From positions 1-47,633 of the forward strand of contig CAIJXB010000067.1 of assembly GCA_903824495.1 (NCBI GenBank): a stretch of 47,633 bases of DNA. Reading direction: 5' to 3'. The notes beneath the pieces are model-generated. The model saw only the letters and a program-made list of their open reading frames with translations. It had not been told where the DNA came from and did no database searches. This stretch comes from an uncultured Chlamydiae bacterium (GTDB lineage Bacteria; Chlamydiota; Chlamydiia; Chlamydiales; Rhabdochlamydiaceae). Positions 19,704-28,521 of this stretch are shown piece after piece. Within the stretch, counting starts at the first letter, position 1, and each line of letters starts with the position of its first letter. The position numbers and the translations under genes are program-made.

Positions 19704-22700
19704 TTACGGAGACACGCAGCAAGTTGTTGGCGTATACTCAGTACCATTATAATCAATAAAACATGGAACGTTGCTCCGAACGGCGCAAAGTGTCTTTACA
19801 GTCCCTGAAAAATAACCAGGGCTTGCAGATCCAACAAAAAGGGTACCCAGACCTCCATTCACGCTAATTTGCACAGGATTTGCCAAGCTATTAATCCCAC
19901 CAAGTATTGCATTGATGACCAGATTTCCGTTTGTAGTTGTTAACGTCTTCCCTCCGGTTTGTCCTGCAAATGCGACATAGTTCGAAGTGATATTAATCCC
20001 TAAAGATCCTGTTGTTGTTATGTTTCCTGCGTAAGTTGCGCTTCCATATCCCAAGATTTGAGTGTAGCTCTGAGCTTGAATGCTAGCCGCTGTCACATTT
20101 TGCGCGCCCATAAGCAAAACATCTCCAAGTGCTGTTGTACCACCGACTGCAGCTCCAAAAGTCACATCGCCAAGTCCTGCAGAAAGTGATAATGAATGAG
20201 CTCCGTTAACTACTCCCGCAAAAGAGATCGTTCCAAATCCCGTATCTCCAGAAGATATAATAACAGGGCCGACTAAGTTCAAAGGACCTGAAAAACTAAT
20301 GTCCCCTCCTCCTGTTACAATGTTGCCTTGCCAATTAACAGAGCCTCCTCCTGACTGAGTGAATGTGCTTGATAAAGCCATATCAGTATTCGATATCGCC
20401 GTGATAGCTCCGCTTGTATTGATGATAAAGCTTCCACCGTTCAGAGTTTGAATCCCTCCTGAAAAATGAAAGCCAGAAGAGCTTGTTAAGCTAATTCCTG
20501 TAGTGCCCGTTGTGTGTAAAAATTCACTGTAGGTGCAAATCCCAGCTCCTGCCTCTTGAATAATGTTTTCAGCAAAAATCCCTTCTGCTGAAAACGTATC
20601 CACATTTACAATGGTGAGATTTTTTAGTGGCTCTATAGAGCCAACGATGTTGCTCATCGCAATAGTTCCACTGGATGTTGCATCTAAAGAAAGGTTGTAA
20701 GCGCCATCTACACTATCTGCAAACGTCATAGTTATTGCAGAAATCGCAACATTACCCAAAAGCTCCACTGCATTATTTAATGTGAGTGTCGAGGTAACCG
20801 TGACATCGTCCCCGAGCTGGATCAAATGGGAAGAAATGGTGAGACTCGATGGCGCAAGTGTATTTCCAATTCCGGCTAAAAGACTGACCCTCCCGATCGG
20901 AGCACTTAAAGTAAGAGTGTGAGAGCTTCCTGAGCAGTTAACGAGCCCCTCAAAAATAATCCCCGTAGGGCCTGTGTCAGTCAAAGACAGGTTCGCATTG
21001 ATAGAAACGGGCCCTTCAAAAATCATCGTTCCCCCACTTGCCAAAATGTCTCCATTTAAAACAAGGTTCCCAGCTTTTGTCTGAATCGCGGCAAGAGGGG
21101 TCTCTTGTCCAGAAGCCGCTAAAGAAATTTCTGAAGTTCCTGCATTAAGAAAGAGGCGATGCGTTCCATTCACTCCCCCTTTTAAAGCAATAGGAGCTCC
21201 TTTGAACAATCCTGATTTTGTTGTATCGATCTTCACATTTGCCATAAGAAGAATCGATGGGGTAATTGTGATGCCTGTAGAAGAAGAATTGGTAATCAGA
21301 TCAGAACTTAATAAAAGTTCTGATCCGCTACTGACAGTAAAGGCTTGAAGCGGGATATTTTTACCAATAGATCCCTTAAACTCTATTTCGCCGGTCCCAG
21401 CCTTAATGAGCAAGCTCGCAACAGAAGATCCTCCATCAACACTACCGCTGCAAACAATGTTTGCACCGGCACTCTCGCCATTATTTGTTGTATCCAAAGC
21501 GATTAATCCAGATCCTACAAATACTGGCCCTTCTAAGGAAATCACCCCACTCTTTGTTCTGATGCTACGATTAAGCACAATACTTCCAGAAGATGGAACA
21601 CTAAGTGTGACATCAACTCCGGTATTAACCTCTGCAGAAACAATGATTGTCCCGCCTTCTTGCGCCGTACAAAGAATAACATTTGAAGTCGCTTGATTGA
21701 TCATCGTATTTGTAATTCCACCAAGAGGATTCAAGCCAAAGCTACTATAGTTACTAGTCTTATCTTGGCAGTTTGATACATGGGTTAAAGTAGTCGCAGT
21801 AGCTTCTGCTACAATTTCAATATGAGCCGGATCCAAGAGCCACGTTCCTCTTTTTCCAAAAGGCGCATATGTATTGACCTTACCTGATTCCACAATAAGA
21901 TTTATAAGTCCGGAAGTTTCAACTAGACCACCACTACCAATAAGTGCCCCTCCCTTTGAAGAAATCTGTCCATTGAAAATGGTTGTACCTTCCGACCAAA
22001 CAACAACTTTGCCCCCCTCTCCTCGTACCAATGCATCAGAAGAGATCGAAGCTAAAGAAGATGCTTCTGCATAGTCAGCTTTAAAATAAGGGCCCTCTCC
22101 TTGAAAATCTCCTCCTATTAAAACTTCTCCACCGCCAAGTATCCCACTAGCATTTATTTCAGTATCTCCTAAAAAAAGAGCCTCTCCAAATACATGAACA
22201 CTTCCACCGACGCCTTCTTCACTTGATACATCTAAAGAGCCGTTTATGTTTAAATAAGAGCCTTTTTGAGCCAGAATTTCTATTTCTTGCGCTTTGATTT
22301 TTGAACTAGCAACAAGGCTAACTTTGCCATTTCGCTCTATAAGAGAGCTTGCTTCTACAATATGATCTGCATTGATGATCTGTTTTACTAAGTGATCTAC
22401 CGAGCTCATCGCGATGTGTACACACCCCTGCAAAGCCTCAATACTTCCTGCCTGCTCAATCATCGCCTCCTGCAGCTCTCCCTCTACTGCAAAACTCAAA
22501 AGTCCTGTCCCTTCCAAATCTAAAATCACAGTTTTGCCAGAAGCTAAAAGAACGTTTCCAGCTTGCGCTATAATCACTCCATCACTGCGAATAGCAGGAG
22601 AAAGAAGGGCAATCAATCCCCCTTCTTTTGCTGTCAATGTACCGGCGTTAATTATTTGAGAACCTTCTGCTTGTTCCTCTAGAAAAAAATCAAAGCGCCC

Positions 22701-23090
22701 TTTTAAAAAATCGGTATTTGATATGTCGAGCGTTGAGGCGATCAAAGAGCCCACATTCACTTCCGCTTCTTTGCCAAAATAGATCCCATTAGGATTCACT
22801 AGAAATAGTTTCCCATTGCTCTCCAATTTTCCAAAAATCTCTGAAGGATTTTTCCCTACCACGCGATTTAAAACAGTAGATGTTTGACTGGGTTGTACGA
22901 ACTGAACCTTTTCACAAAGAGCAATATTGAAATTTTGATAGTTGATAATGGATTTATCATCTGCCCAAACAACCATCTCATGAGTGTTTGTTTCGGTGAC
23001 TCTTATATCCCCTGAAACTACTTCTGAAAGCTGTGGCAAAGCTCCGATATAAATAGGTAATAAACTGGATAATAACATCCAAAGTTTCAC
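19704..23090 (-). CDS. TpsA3: two-partner secretion exoprotein with C-terminal cysteine module
   Basis: A protein of 1128 aa from a GTG start (23088-23090), supported by a GAGGGG ribosome site just upstream. The signal peptide (residues 1-17) ends at YIGALPQ. The haemagglutination-activity domain spans about 22-150, with the canonical NPNG at 99-102. A GTWLLDP junction precedes the cysteine pair C441/C474 (NCQ and VILC). The central part is beta-helix repeat sequence, shorter and more varied than in TpsA2. The C-terminus carries four cysteines (C1102, C1110, C1124, C1125) in the pattern CxVRxN...C...TPxxCC, which is shared with TpsA4. In the HMW adhesins of Haemophilus a C-terminal cysteine loop anchors TpsA to its TpsB; whether this module does the same is inference. 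The gene lies between tpsA4 and tpsA2 and probably belongs to the same operon. Confidence 0.91.
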   Translation of the reverse strand: MKLWMLLSSLLPIYIGALPQLSEVVSGDIRVTETNTHEMVVWADDKSIINYQNFNIALCEKVQFVQPSQTSTVLNRVVGKNPSEIFGKLESNGKLFLVNPNGIYFGKEAEVNVGSLIASTLDISNTDFLKGRFDFFLEEQAEGSQIINAGTLTAKEGGLIALLSPAIRSDGVIIAQAGNVLLASGKTVILDLEGTGLLSFAVEGELQEAMIEQAGSIEALQGCVHIAMSSVDHLVKQIINADHIVEASSLIERNGKVSLVASSKIKAQEIEILAQKGSYLNINGSLDVSSEEGVGGSVHVFGEALFLGDTEINASGILGGGEVLIGGDFQGEGPYFKADYAEASSLASISSDALVRGEGGKVVVWSEGTTIFNGQISSKGGALIGSGGLVETSGLINLIVESGKVNTYAPFGKRGTWLLDPAHIEIVAEATATTLTHVSNCQDKTSNYSSFGLNPLGGITNTMINQATSNVILCTAQEGGTIIVSAEVNTGVDVTLSVPSSGSIVLNRSIRTKSGVISLEGPVFVGSGLIALDTTNNGESAGANIVCSGSVDGGSSVASLLIKAGTGEIEFKGSIGKNIPLQAFTVSSGSELLLSSDLITNSSSTGITITPSILLMANVKIDTTKSGLFKGAPIALKGGVNGTHRLFLNAGTSEISLAASGQETPLAAIQTKAGNLVLNGDILASGGTMIFEGPVSINANLSLTDTGPTGIIFEGLVNCSGSSHTLTLSAPIGRVSLLAGIGNTLAPSSLTISSHLIQLGDDVTVTSTLTLNNAVELLGNVAISAITMTFADSVDGAYNLSLDATSSGTIAMSNIVGSIEPLKNLTIVNVDTFSAEGIFAENIIQEAGAGICTYSEFLHTTGTTGISLTSSSGFHFSGGIQTLNGGSFIINTSGAITAISNTDMALSSTFTQSGGGSVNWQGNIVTGGGDISFSGPLNLVGPVIISSGDTGFGTISFAGVVNGAHSLSLSAGLGDVTFGAAVGGTTALGDVLLMGAQNVTAASIQAQSYTQILGYGSATYAGNITTTGSLGINITSNYVAFAGQTGGKTLTTTNGNLVINAILGGINSLANPVQISVNGGLGTLFVGSASPGYFSGTVKTLCAVRSNVPCFIDYNGTEYTPTTCCVSP

Positions 23091-23160
23091 TTCTAGCCCC
23101 TCTTTAAAAAAGCATTGTATGTAGATACTTTTAAGGAAGATGCTCGGATTTGAAATTCTT

Positions 23161-23166
23161 TGTCAA
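23161..23166 (-). promoter_or_regulatory. Possible -35 element (TTGACA) upstream of tpsA3
   Basis: A perfect TTGACA on the minus strand lies 70 bp before the tpsA3 GTG. No good -10 box stands at 17-18 bp (only CATCTT); TACAAT occurs further downstream at poor spacing. An internal promoter for tpsA3 and the genes after it is possible but weak. Confidence 0.3.
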
Positions 23167-23188
23167 TCGACAAGATTTTTTTTAGATT

Positions 23189-23323
23189 TTATTCGGCTTG
23201 GCACTGGGAAATTCTATAAGGAGGTGGCGTTACATCGCCCCAATAGAGGTCGCCTTTCCAAGGAGAAACCATCTCGTCTGTGATCAGACCTAAATCAAAA
23301 TACCAAGGAGATCCTTGTGTATC
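23189..23323 (-). other. In-frame open extension directly after the TpsA4 stop codon
   Basis: Right after the TAA of tpsA4 (23324-23326) the same frame stays open for 44 codons to a second TAA at 23189-23191. The translation begins DTQGSPWYFDLGLITDEM and ends PPPYRISQCQAE. It is rich in Trp, Tyr, Asp and Pro, reads like the continuation of the aromatic tail before the stop (YIPGIYTNYWVE) and supplies one more cysteine. No separate start codon with a ribosome site was seen. Possible explanations are a recent nonsense mutation, stop-codon readthrough, a sequencing error, or chance. Confidence 0.5.
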
Positions 23324-26300
23324 TTATTCTACCCAGTAGTTGGTATAAATTCCAGGAATGTATTCGAAAATATAATGCAAAGGTCCATGACGAGTAACTT
23401 GGCAGTTACTAGGGCAAGGTGGACAAGGAGTTGGTGACGGAGGAGGAGGTGGTGGTGGCGGCGGAGGGGGAGGGGGAGGAGGAGTATTCGTGCAACAAAT
23501 ATTGGGAGTCACATCCACTGCCCCTTGTAAAACAAGACAGGCAGGGTTTGCTCTAACTGTACAAAATTTACCCACTTCTGAAGCGCTTGCTACATAGACC
23601 GTTCCAGAAGATCCTTCAAAAAAGGTACCAGAGCCCGCTTGCACACTGACATCGATCGGACTTAGGACCGTTCCAATATCTGAATAAACAGAATTCATGA
23701 CAATGTTGCCGGAACCTGAAGTTGTTATTACTTGACTTGACGCAGTTCCTGCTAAATCCAGTTGATTAGAAGTTAAGGATATCCCCATCACCCCTGTGGT
23801 TGTTATGCTGCCACTATAGGTTGCGACACCAAACCCGGACTCCTGAATGAAACTTGTAGCTCTCACTTTCGCTACTTGCACATTTCTAGCGCTTACAATG
23901 CTAATCGCTCCTAGAGAAGTACTTTGTCCAATATCCTGAGAGAAAAGAAGGTCTCCCATTCCTAGTGTAAGACTCAAAGATCCAGGACCATTGACTGTAG
24001 ATAGAAAAGAGACCGATCCAAATCCTTGATCTCCGGTATCAAGTATGACAGAGCTTGGAAGAGTAACCGCCGATGTAAAGAGGATGTTTCTGCCAGCTGT
24101 CACAATGTTTGACTCTAGAGAAACACTGCCGGCTCCTGTTTGAGAAAAGCTTCCAGAAAGCGTGATCGCTCCACTTCCTGTAAAGCTTGCGGCTCCTGAA
24201 TTACTGAGAGTAAAAGACCCTCCATTCATCGTTGTGATTCCAGCAGCAAATGTAAATGCTGCGCCTGCTAAACTAATCCCCCCACTATAGAGAGTATCCA
24301 AAACACCATTAAAAATTGAACTTCCAGTTCCGGCCGTTTGAGTGATTGTTTTAGCGTAGATCTCTTGCGTCGTAAGAGTCCCAGTATTTACAATTACTAG
24401 ATTGCCAAGTCTTGCAAGACCTCCAGCTCTATAATCTAAAGCAATGCTACCGGAGGATCCGGCATTCAGCGATAGATTATAAAGACCGTCTAACGTCTTT
24501 TCAAAATGGATGTTAGTCGATGTAATGCTTGAATTCCCAAGAAGTGTCACAGCTCCGTTCATGTCAAATGAAGTAGTGACTGTGACATCGCTTTTAATGC
24601 GAATTTCGGAAGAGGAGACTACTAAGTTTTGTAAAGCGGTAGTGCCCCCTACTTCTCCAAAAAAGGAAACTTTTCCAAGCGGCGCTGAAAGGGTTAAAGT
24701 ATGACTTCCATCAAGCGTACCTAAGAATGTAATCCCTGTAGGACCGGTATCTTCCATCGTTAGATTTCCGCCTAAGACTACGTTTCCATAGTAAGTAAGA
24801 GTTCCTCCGTCCGCTTTGATATCTCCTGTCAAACTGATCGTCTTTCCTTTCATGTGGAGGGCAAAAAGTGCTCTTTCTGTACCGGCGCCTTTTCCCATGG
24901 TGATATTTCCAGAGGTTCCGGCATTCAAATGGAGTCGGTTGTTTCCATCGACCCCTTGAAGAATAGAAATATTTCCACCTCTTTCTATTGTTCCCTTTGC
25001 TGTTGTATCGACCTTGACATCCCCCATCAAAGCAACAGGAGCGCTCAAAAGGACATCCCCTCCTGCAACAATGACATCACGCGCAAAAGAAACTTGGTGG
25101 GCACTTGTTACACTCAAAGCTGTTAAAGGCGCATCTTCTCCTATTGATTCGTAAAACCGAATAGAGCCCTCTTCTCCCGCAGATAGTGATAAAGACGCTC
25201 GCTGAGGTCCACTGTCAACTCTGTCCCCAAATAAGATGCTGGCGCCTTTACTTCCACCACCGGCAGAATTGATAGACACTTCTCCACCACTCATCACCAC
25301 AGGACCATTGAAAACAATCTCTCCACCTTGTGTCTCCACTTGGTTTTTGAGATAGACTTTTCCGTTCATCGTAATCGCAGCATTGGGGTGATTGATGACA
25401 AGGCCGTCTGTAATAGTAATGCTTCCTTCTTGCCCCTTTACAGAAAGGATAATATTTGTAGCGCTGTCAGAAAAAGCTCTTGGATCGATTCCTGTTTCAG
25501 GAGATGTATCAACACCCTGGCTCCAAGTTCTCATTTCCATCAATTGTGGATCTAAAAGCCAAGTCCCCGTTTTTCCTAAAGGCGCCGAAGTATCTACACG
25601 TCCTGTATCGATCCCTAAAGACTTCTTACCTGAAGTTTCAACAAAACCTCCATTCCCGCCTAAAGCTCCGCCCCGAGACTCGATTCTGCCGCCGAAGTAC
25701 ATCTTTTCCTTCGCCCAAATGATCACTTTACCACCGGACCCTTCTGTTAAAGCGCTTGCAAAAATACGCGTTTCGGGGTGTACCAAAACTTCTTGAGCTT
25801 TAAAGTAAGGTCCTGACCCTTGAAGATCTCCACCTATAAGAACTTCTCCTCCTCCCAAAGCTCCTGATGCTTGAATTTCTGCAGTCCCTAAATGAATGCT
25901 CTCTCCAAAGAGGTGCACTTTTCCTCCCACATCTCCTTCTTTTGAAGTATTGACATGTCCATCCACGACAAGTTTGGAGCCCTTCTGTCCTGAGATCTCA
26001 ACGCCTTTAGAGCTAACAGTAGAATTCTTTCCAAGAGTAATGACTCCTTCATCTTCTACAATAAGTTTAGATCCTTTCTTGCTTGATATCTCAACACCTT
26101 TAGAACCCATCCCAGAGCTCTTACCAAGACAAAAAACCCCATCTTTCTCTACAAGCTCATTTGCTTCTACAATCCCATCCACGTTCATGACAGACTCTAC
26201 AATCTTGCGCACAGCTCCCATTCTAAGAACGACTTCCCCTTCTGTCGCTTCAATAGTCCCAGATTGAGAAATAAGTGCTTTTTCAAGCTCTCCATTCACT

Positions 26301-26935
26301 GAAAATTGCACAAGGCCCGTATCAGAAAAGTTTAAGACAACTTTTTCACCAGCAGCGAGTGCTACTTTCCCAGCTTGTGCAACGATCGATCCTTCATTGA
26401 CAACCTGAGAAGCGAGCAGAGCGACATCATCCACCGCGTTTATGTTTCCCTGGTTAATGATAGAGGCAAAAGAAAGGTTGTTTTGGCTGAATTGGAATCT
26501 ATCTTGAAGGAAATCTTGATCTTGAATCCCCATGGTAGAAACAATCAAAGACCCGACATCCACATGGGAATTTTTACCGAAATAAACACCGTTAGGGTTT
26601 ACTAAAAATACTCGACCATTGCTCTCGATGCGACCCAAAATAGAGGAAACTTCGCTTCCTTCAACGCGGTTCAAAACAACTGAGGAGCTACTAGGTTGAA
26701 TGAACTGAACTTTTTCGGATCCGCCCACATTAAAACTGCTGTATTGAAGGATCGTTCGATTACCAGCTTCAATAACCATCGTCTGGTCATCGGGATGGGA
26801 ACAAGTTGCATCTCCTGAAATGATTTGAGGGGGTTGGGGCAGAGCGATGACGATGCAAGGGATTAAGCTTGAAATGACTACAAGGAATTTAGGTCTAAAC
26901 TTTCCCTTGAATTGCTCCACAAAAAAAACACCCAT
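23324..26935 (-). CDS. TpsA4: two-partner secretion exoprotein with polyproline C-terminal linker
   Basis: A protein of 1203 aa and first gene of the island. The signal peptide is long, with a basic n-region (to about residue 31); an internal GTG at codon 6 could also start it. The TPS domain (about 35-165) has NPNG at 113-116. Around residues 268-325 a segment of about 33 residues (KGVEIS...KKGSKL) is duplicated. A GTWLLDP junction follows, but the cysteine pair of the other three TpsA proteins is absent (IILS in place of VILC). Beta-helix repeats fill the middle. The end holds the cysteine module (C1125, C1133, C1147, C1148), 15 consecutive prolines (1152-1166), a CPPCPSNC stretch (C1171, C1174, C1178) and an aromatic tail. 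The TAA stop is followed by 44 further in-frame sense codons. Surface adhesion is the family role and is not shown here. Confidence 0.9.
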   Translation of the reverse strand: MGVFFVEQFKGKFRPKFLVVISSLIPCIVIALPQPPQIISGDATCSHPDDQTMVIEAGNRTILQYSSFNVGGSEKVQFIQPSSSSVVLNRVEGSEVSSILGRIESNGRVFLVNPNGVYFGKNSHVDVGSLIVSTMGIQDQDFLQDRFQFSQNNLSFASIINQGNINAVDDVALLASQVVNEGSIVAQAGKVALAAGEKVVLNFSDTGLVQFSVNGELEKALISQSGTIEATEGEVVLRMGAVRKIVESVMNVDGIVEANELVEKDGVFCLGKSSGMGSKGVEISSKKGSKLIVEDEGVITLGKNSTVSSKGVEISGQKGSKLVVDGHVNTSKEGDVGGKVHLFGESIHLGTAEIQASGALGGGEVLIGGDLQGSGPYFKAQEVLVHPETRIFASALTEGSGGKVIIWAKEKMYFGGRIESRGGALGGNGGFVETSGKKSLGIDTGRVDTSAPLGKTGTWLLDPQLMEMRTWSQGVDTSPETGIDPRAFSDSATNIILSVKGQEGSITITDGLVINHPNAAITMNGKVYLKNQVETQGGEIVFNGPVVMSGGEVSINSAGGGSKGASILFGDRVDSGPQRASLSLSAGEEGSIRFYESIGEDAPLTALSVTSAHQVSFARDVIVAGGDVLLSAPVALMGDVKVDTTAKGTIERGGNISILQGVDGNNRLHLNAGTSGNITMGKGAGTERALFALHMKGKTISLTGDIKADGGTLTYYGNVVLGGNLTMEDTGPTGITFLGTLDGSHTLTLSAPLGKVSFFGEVGGTTALQNLVVSSSEIRIKSDVTVTTSFDMNGAVTLLGNSSITSTNIHFEKTLDGLYNLSLNAGSSGSIALDYRAGGLARLGNLVIVNTGTLTTQEIYAKTITQTAGTGSSIFNGVLDTLYSGGISLAGAAFTFAAGITTMNGGSFTLSNSGAASFTGSGAITLSGSFSQTGAGSVSLESNIVTAGRNILFTSAVTLPSSVILDTGDQGFGSVSFLSTVNGPGSLSLTLGMGDLLFSQDIGQSTSLGAISIVSARNVQVAKVRATSFIQESGFGVATYSGSITTTGVMGISLTSNQLDLAGTASSQVITTSGSGNIVMNSVYSDIGTVLSPIDVSVQAGSGTFFEGSSGTVYVASASEVGKFCTVRANPACLVLQGAVDVTPNICCTNTPPPPPPPPPPPPPPPSPTPCPPCPSNCQVTRHGPLHYIFEYIPGIYTNYWVE
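23438..23482 (-). repeat. Polyproline-coding tract in tpsA4
   Basis: Fifteen consecutive proline codons lie between the cysteine module and the C-terminal tail. All four proline codons are used (CCT, CCC, CCG and CCA), so this is not a plain trinucleotide array and the proline run itself seems to be maintained. Such runs form stiff extended spacers; a wall- or surface-spanning role is inferred. Confidence 0.9.
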
Positions 26936-26963
26936 TTGGCTTTATTTCATCGCCTATACTCGT

Positions 26964-26994
26964 GTTAATATAAATTAACTTTATTTACAATGAA
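26964..26994 (-). promoter_or_regulatory. Candidate promoter of the TPS island with an inverted repeat
   Basis: On the minus strand TTCATT (26989-26994), a 16-bp AT-rich spacer and TATATT (26967-26972) precede tpsA4 by about 30 bp. The -10 box lies inside the inverted repeat GTTAAT-ATAA-ATTAAC (26964-26979), which could be an operator. The -35 match is only 3 of 6, so read-through from nnr remains an alternative. The 98-bp gap shows no strong terminator. Confidence 0.3.
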
Positions 26995-27033
26995 TTCCCC
27001 ATAGGAAAATAGAATAATTAAAACGGTGTTTTT

Positions 27034-28521
27034 TTATGAAAAAGAAAAAGCTTTTGGCAAGTAGTCCAATAGATCGGAAGCCGTTACACAAAAACAGGTC
27101 TTTTCAGACACAGCCAAATCCCCGGATTTACCATGGAGATAGCAAGCAAGAAGAGCTGCTGAAGTGGCTTTAAGTCCTTGCGCTAGCAAAGCTGCTAAAA
27201 TCCCAGAAAGGATATCTCCGGATCCAGCCGTTGACATTCCAGGATTGCCAAAGGGAAGAATTTGTGGGGTTTCTCCTGGAGAAAAAAGAAAGTTTGGAGC
27301 TCCTTTTAGAAGGAGACACGTCTTTTTTTTATCGACATATGATTGGCATGCACTTAAAAGATCTTGTTTTTGGAGATCCACTATTCTGCTTAACTCTCCC
27401 AAATGAGGAGTCAGTACAGCTCCTTGCGGAATTTTAAAAGAAGGATTTTTCGCTAAGAAAAAAAGAGCATCTGCGTCAATAACGGTAGGTACTTTACTAT
27501 TAGATAAAGCCCACTTTATTTTCTTCTGCTCGGATTTTTCTCTTCCCATACCAGGTCCAATGATCAAAGCTTTAGCTTTTTTCATCTCTTCTTCAAAGCG
27601 AGACTCTTCTAAAAAAGGCTCTTTGATGAGTTCAAAGGGGGCTCCGGAAATTAAATGCGCAATTTCTGGAGGGTAAAACCAGCGAACAATTCCAGCACCT
27701 GATTTTAAAGCTGCATAAGAAGCTAAGATTCCAGCTCCTGTCATCGCATAAGATCCTGCTAAAGTAAGGACGTAGCCAGCATCATACTTGTTTCTTGTTC
27801 TTTCTATTTTTGGCAGTAATGAAGAGTCCACCTCTTCTATTAAAAAAGCCTCAGGTTCTACCTGATCTAAAAAGGCTTCTGGAAGTCCAAAGTTTGCTTT
27901 GATGAGCCTACCCACATACTTCCATCCCTCTTTGAGAAAAAAGCCAATCTTTGGAAGTTCGAGATAAATAGTAGCTGTTGCCTGAATCGCAACACTTTCA
28001 ACAGAGCCTGTATTACCACATAATCCGGAAGGAATATCGATGGCTAAGATGGGTAAGGATGCGTTATTGGCTTTGCAAATAACATCAGCAAGCACACCTT
28101 CTGCTTTTCCTTTAAATCCTGTTCCAACAAGACCATCTAAAATAACGCCCTCACTTGGAAAGCAAATATCTTTGCCTTCATAGAGGAACTGGATCTGTCC
28201 GCCACAGCGTTCAAAGCTCTCTTTTTGCTGCAGGCATAAGGGACCGCACTGGTCGATGTGGTAGACATGAAATGCAGTGACCCGAATCCCTTTTTCTAAA
28301 AGTTTTCGACCCGCCACATAAGCGTCCCCCCCGTTATTCCCTTTACCAACAAGTAACGTAACATGAGAAGACAATTTAGATTCACGGATGAAGGCTTCAG
28401 TCTTTTCAGCAATCGAGCTTCCTGCCCCTTCCATGAAATCAAGCTCTTTGCATCCACCTGCATAGGCGAGCCCTTCAAGCCTTGTCATCGATTTTGCTGA
28501 AACGACCTTTGTCTTTCTCAT
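27034..28521 (-). CDS. nnr: Bifunctional NAD(P)H-hydrate epimerase / ADP-dependent NAD(P)H-hydrate dehydratase
   Basis: This 495-aa fusion repairs damaged (hydrated) NADH and NADPH in the cytosol. The N-terminal half (about 1-215) is the YjeF_N epimerase domain with the glycine-rich GKGNNGGDAYVAGR at 59-72. The C-terminal half (about 235-490) is the ribokinase-like dehydratase, with GPGMGRE, a TPHLGEL motif and the catalytic AGSGD at 432-436. The length is normal for the fused family. Its ATG overlaps the gpsA stop as ATGA, so the two are probably translationally coupled. It is the last gene before the TPS island on the same strand. Confidence 0.95.
   Translation of the reverse strand: MRKTKVVSAKSMTRLEGLAYAGGCKELDFMEGAGSSIAEKTEAFIRESKLSSHVTLLVGKGNNGGDAYVAGRKLLEKGIRVTAFHVYHIDQCGPLCLQQKESFERCGGQIQFLYEGKDICFPSEGVILDGLVGTGFKGKAEGVLADVICKANNASLPILAIDIPSGLCGNTGSVESVAIQATATIYLELPKIGFFLKEGWKYVGRLIKANFGLPEAFLDQVEPEAFLIEEVDSSLLPKIERTRNKYDAGYVLTLAGSYAMTGAGILASYAALKSGAGIVRWFYPPEIAHLISGAPFELIKEPFLEESRFEEEMKKAKALIIGPGMGREKSEQKKIKWALSNSKVPTVIDADALFFLAKNPSFKIPQGAVLTPHLGELSRIVDLQKQDLLSACQSYVDKKKTCLLLKGAPNFLFSPGETPQILPFGNPGMSTAGSGDILSGILAALLAQGLKATSAALLACYLHGKSGDLAVSEKTCFCVTASDLLDYLPKAFSFS

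Noticed and set aside
23438..23482. Phase-variable simple-sequence tract in tpsA4
   Set aside because: The longest single-base runs are five bases and the tract uses mixed proline codons. Slippage in units of three would not shift the frame, so on-off switching is unlikely.
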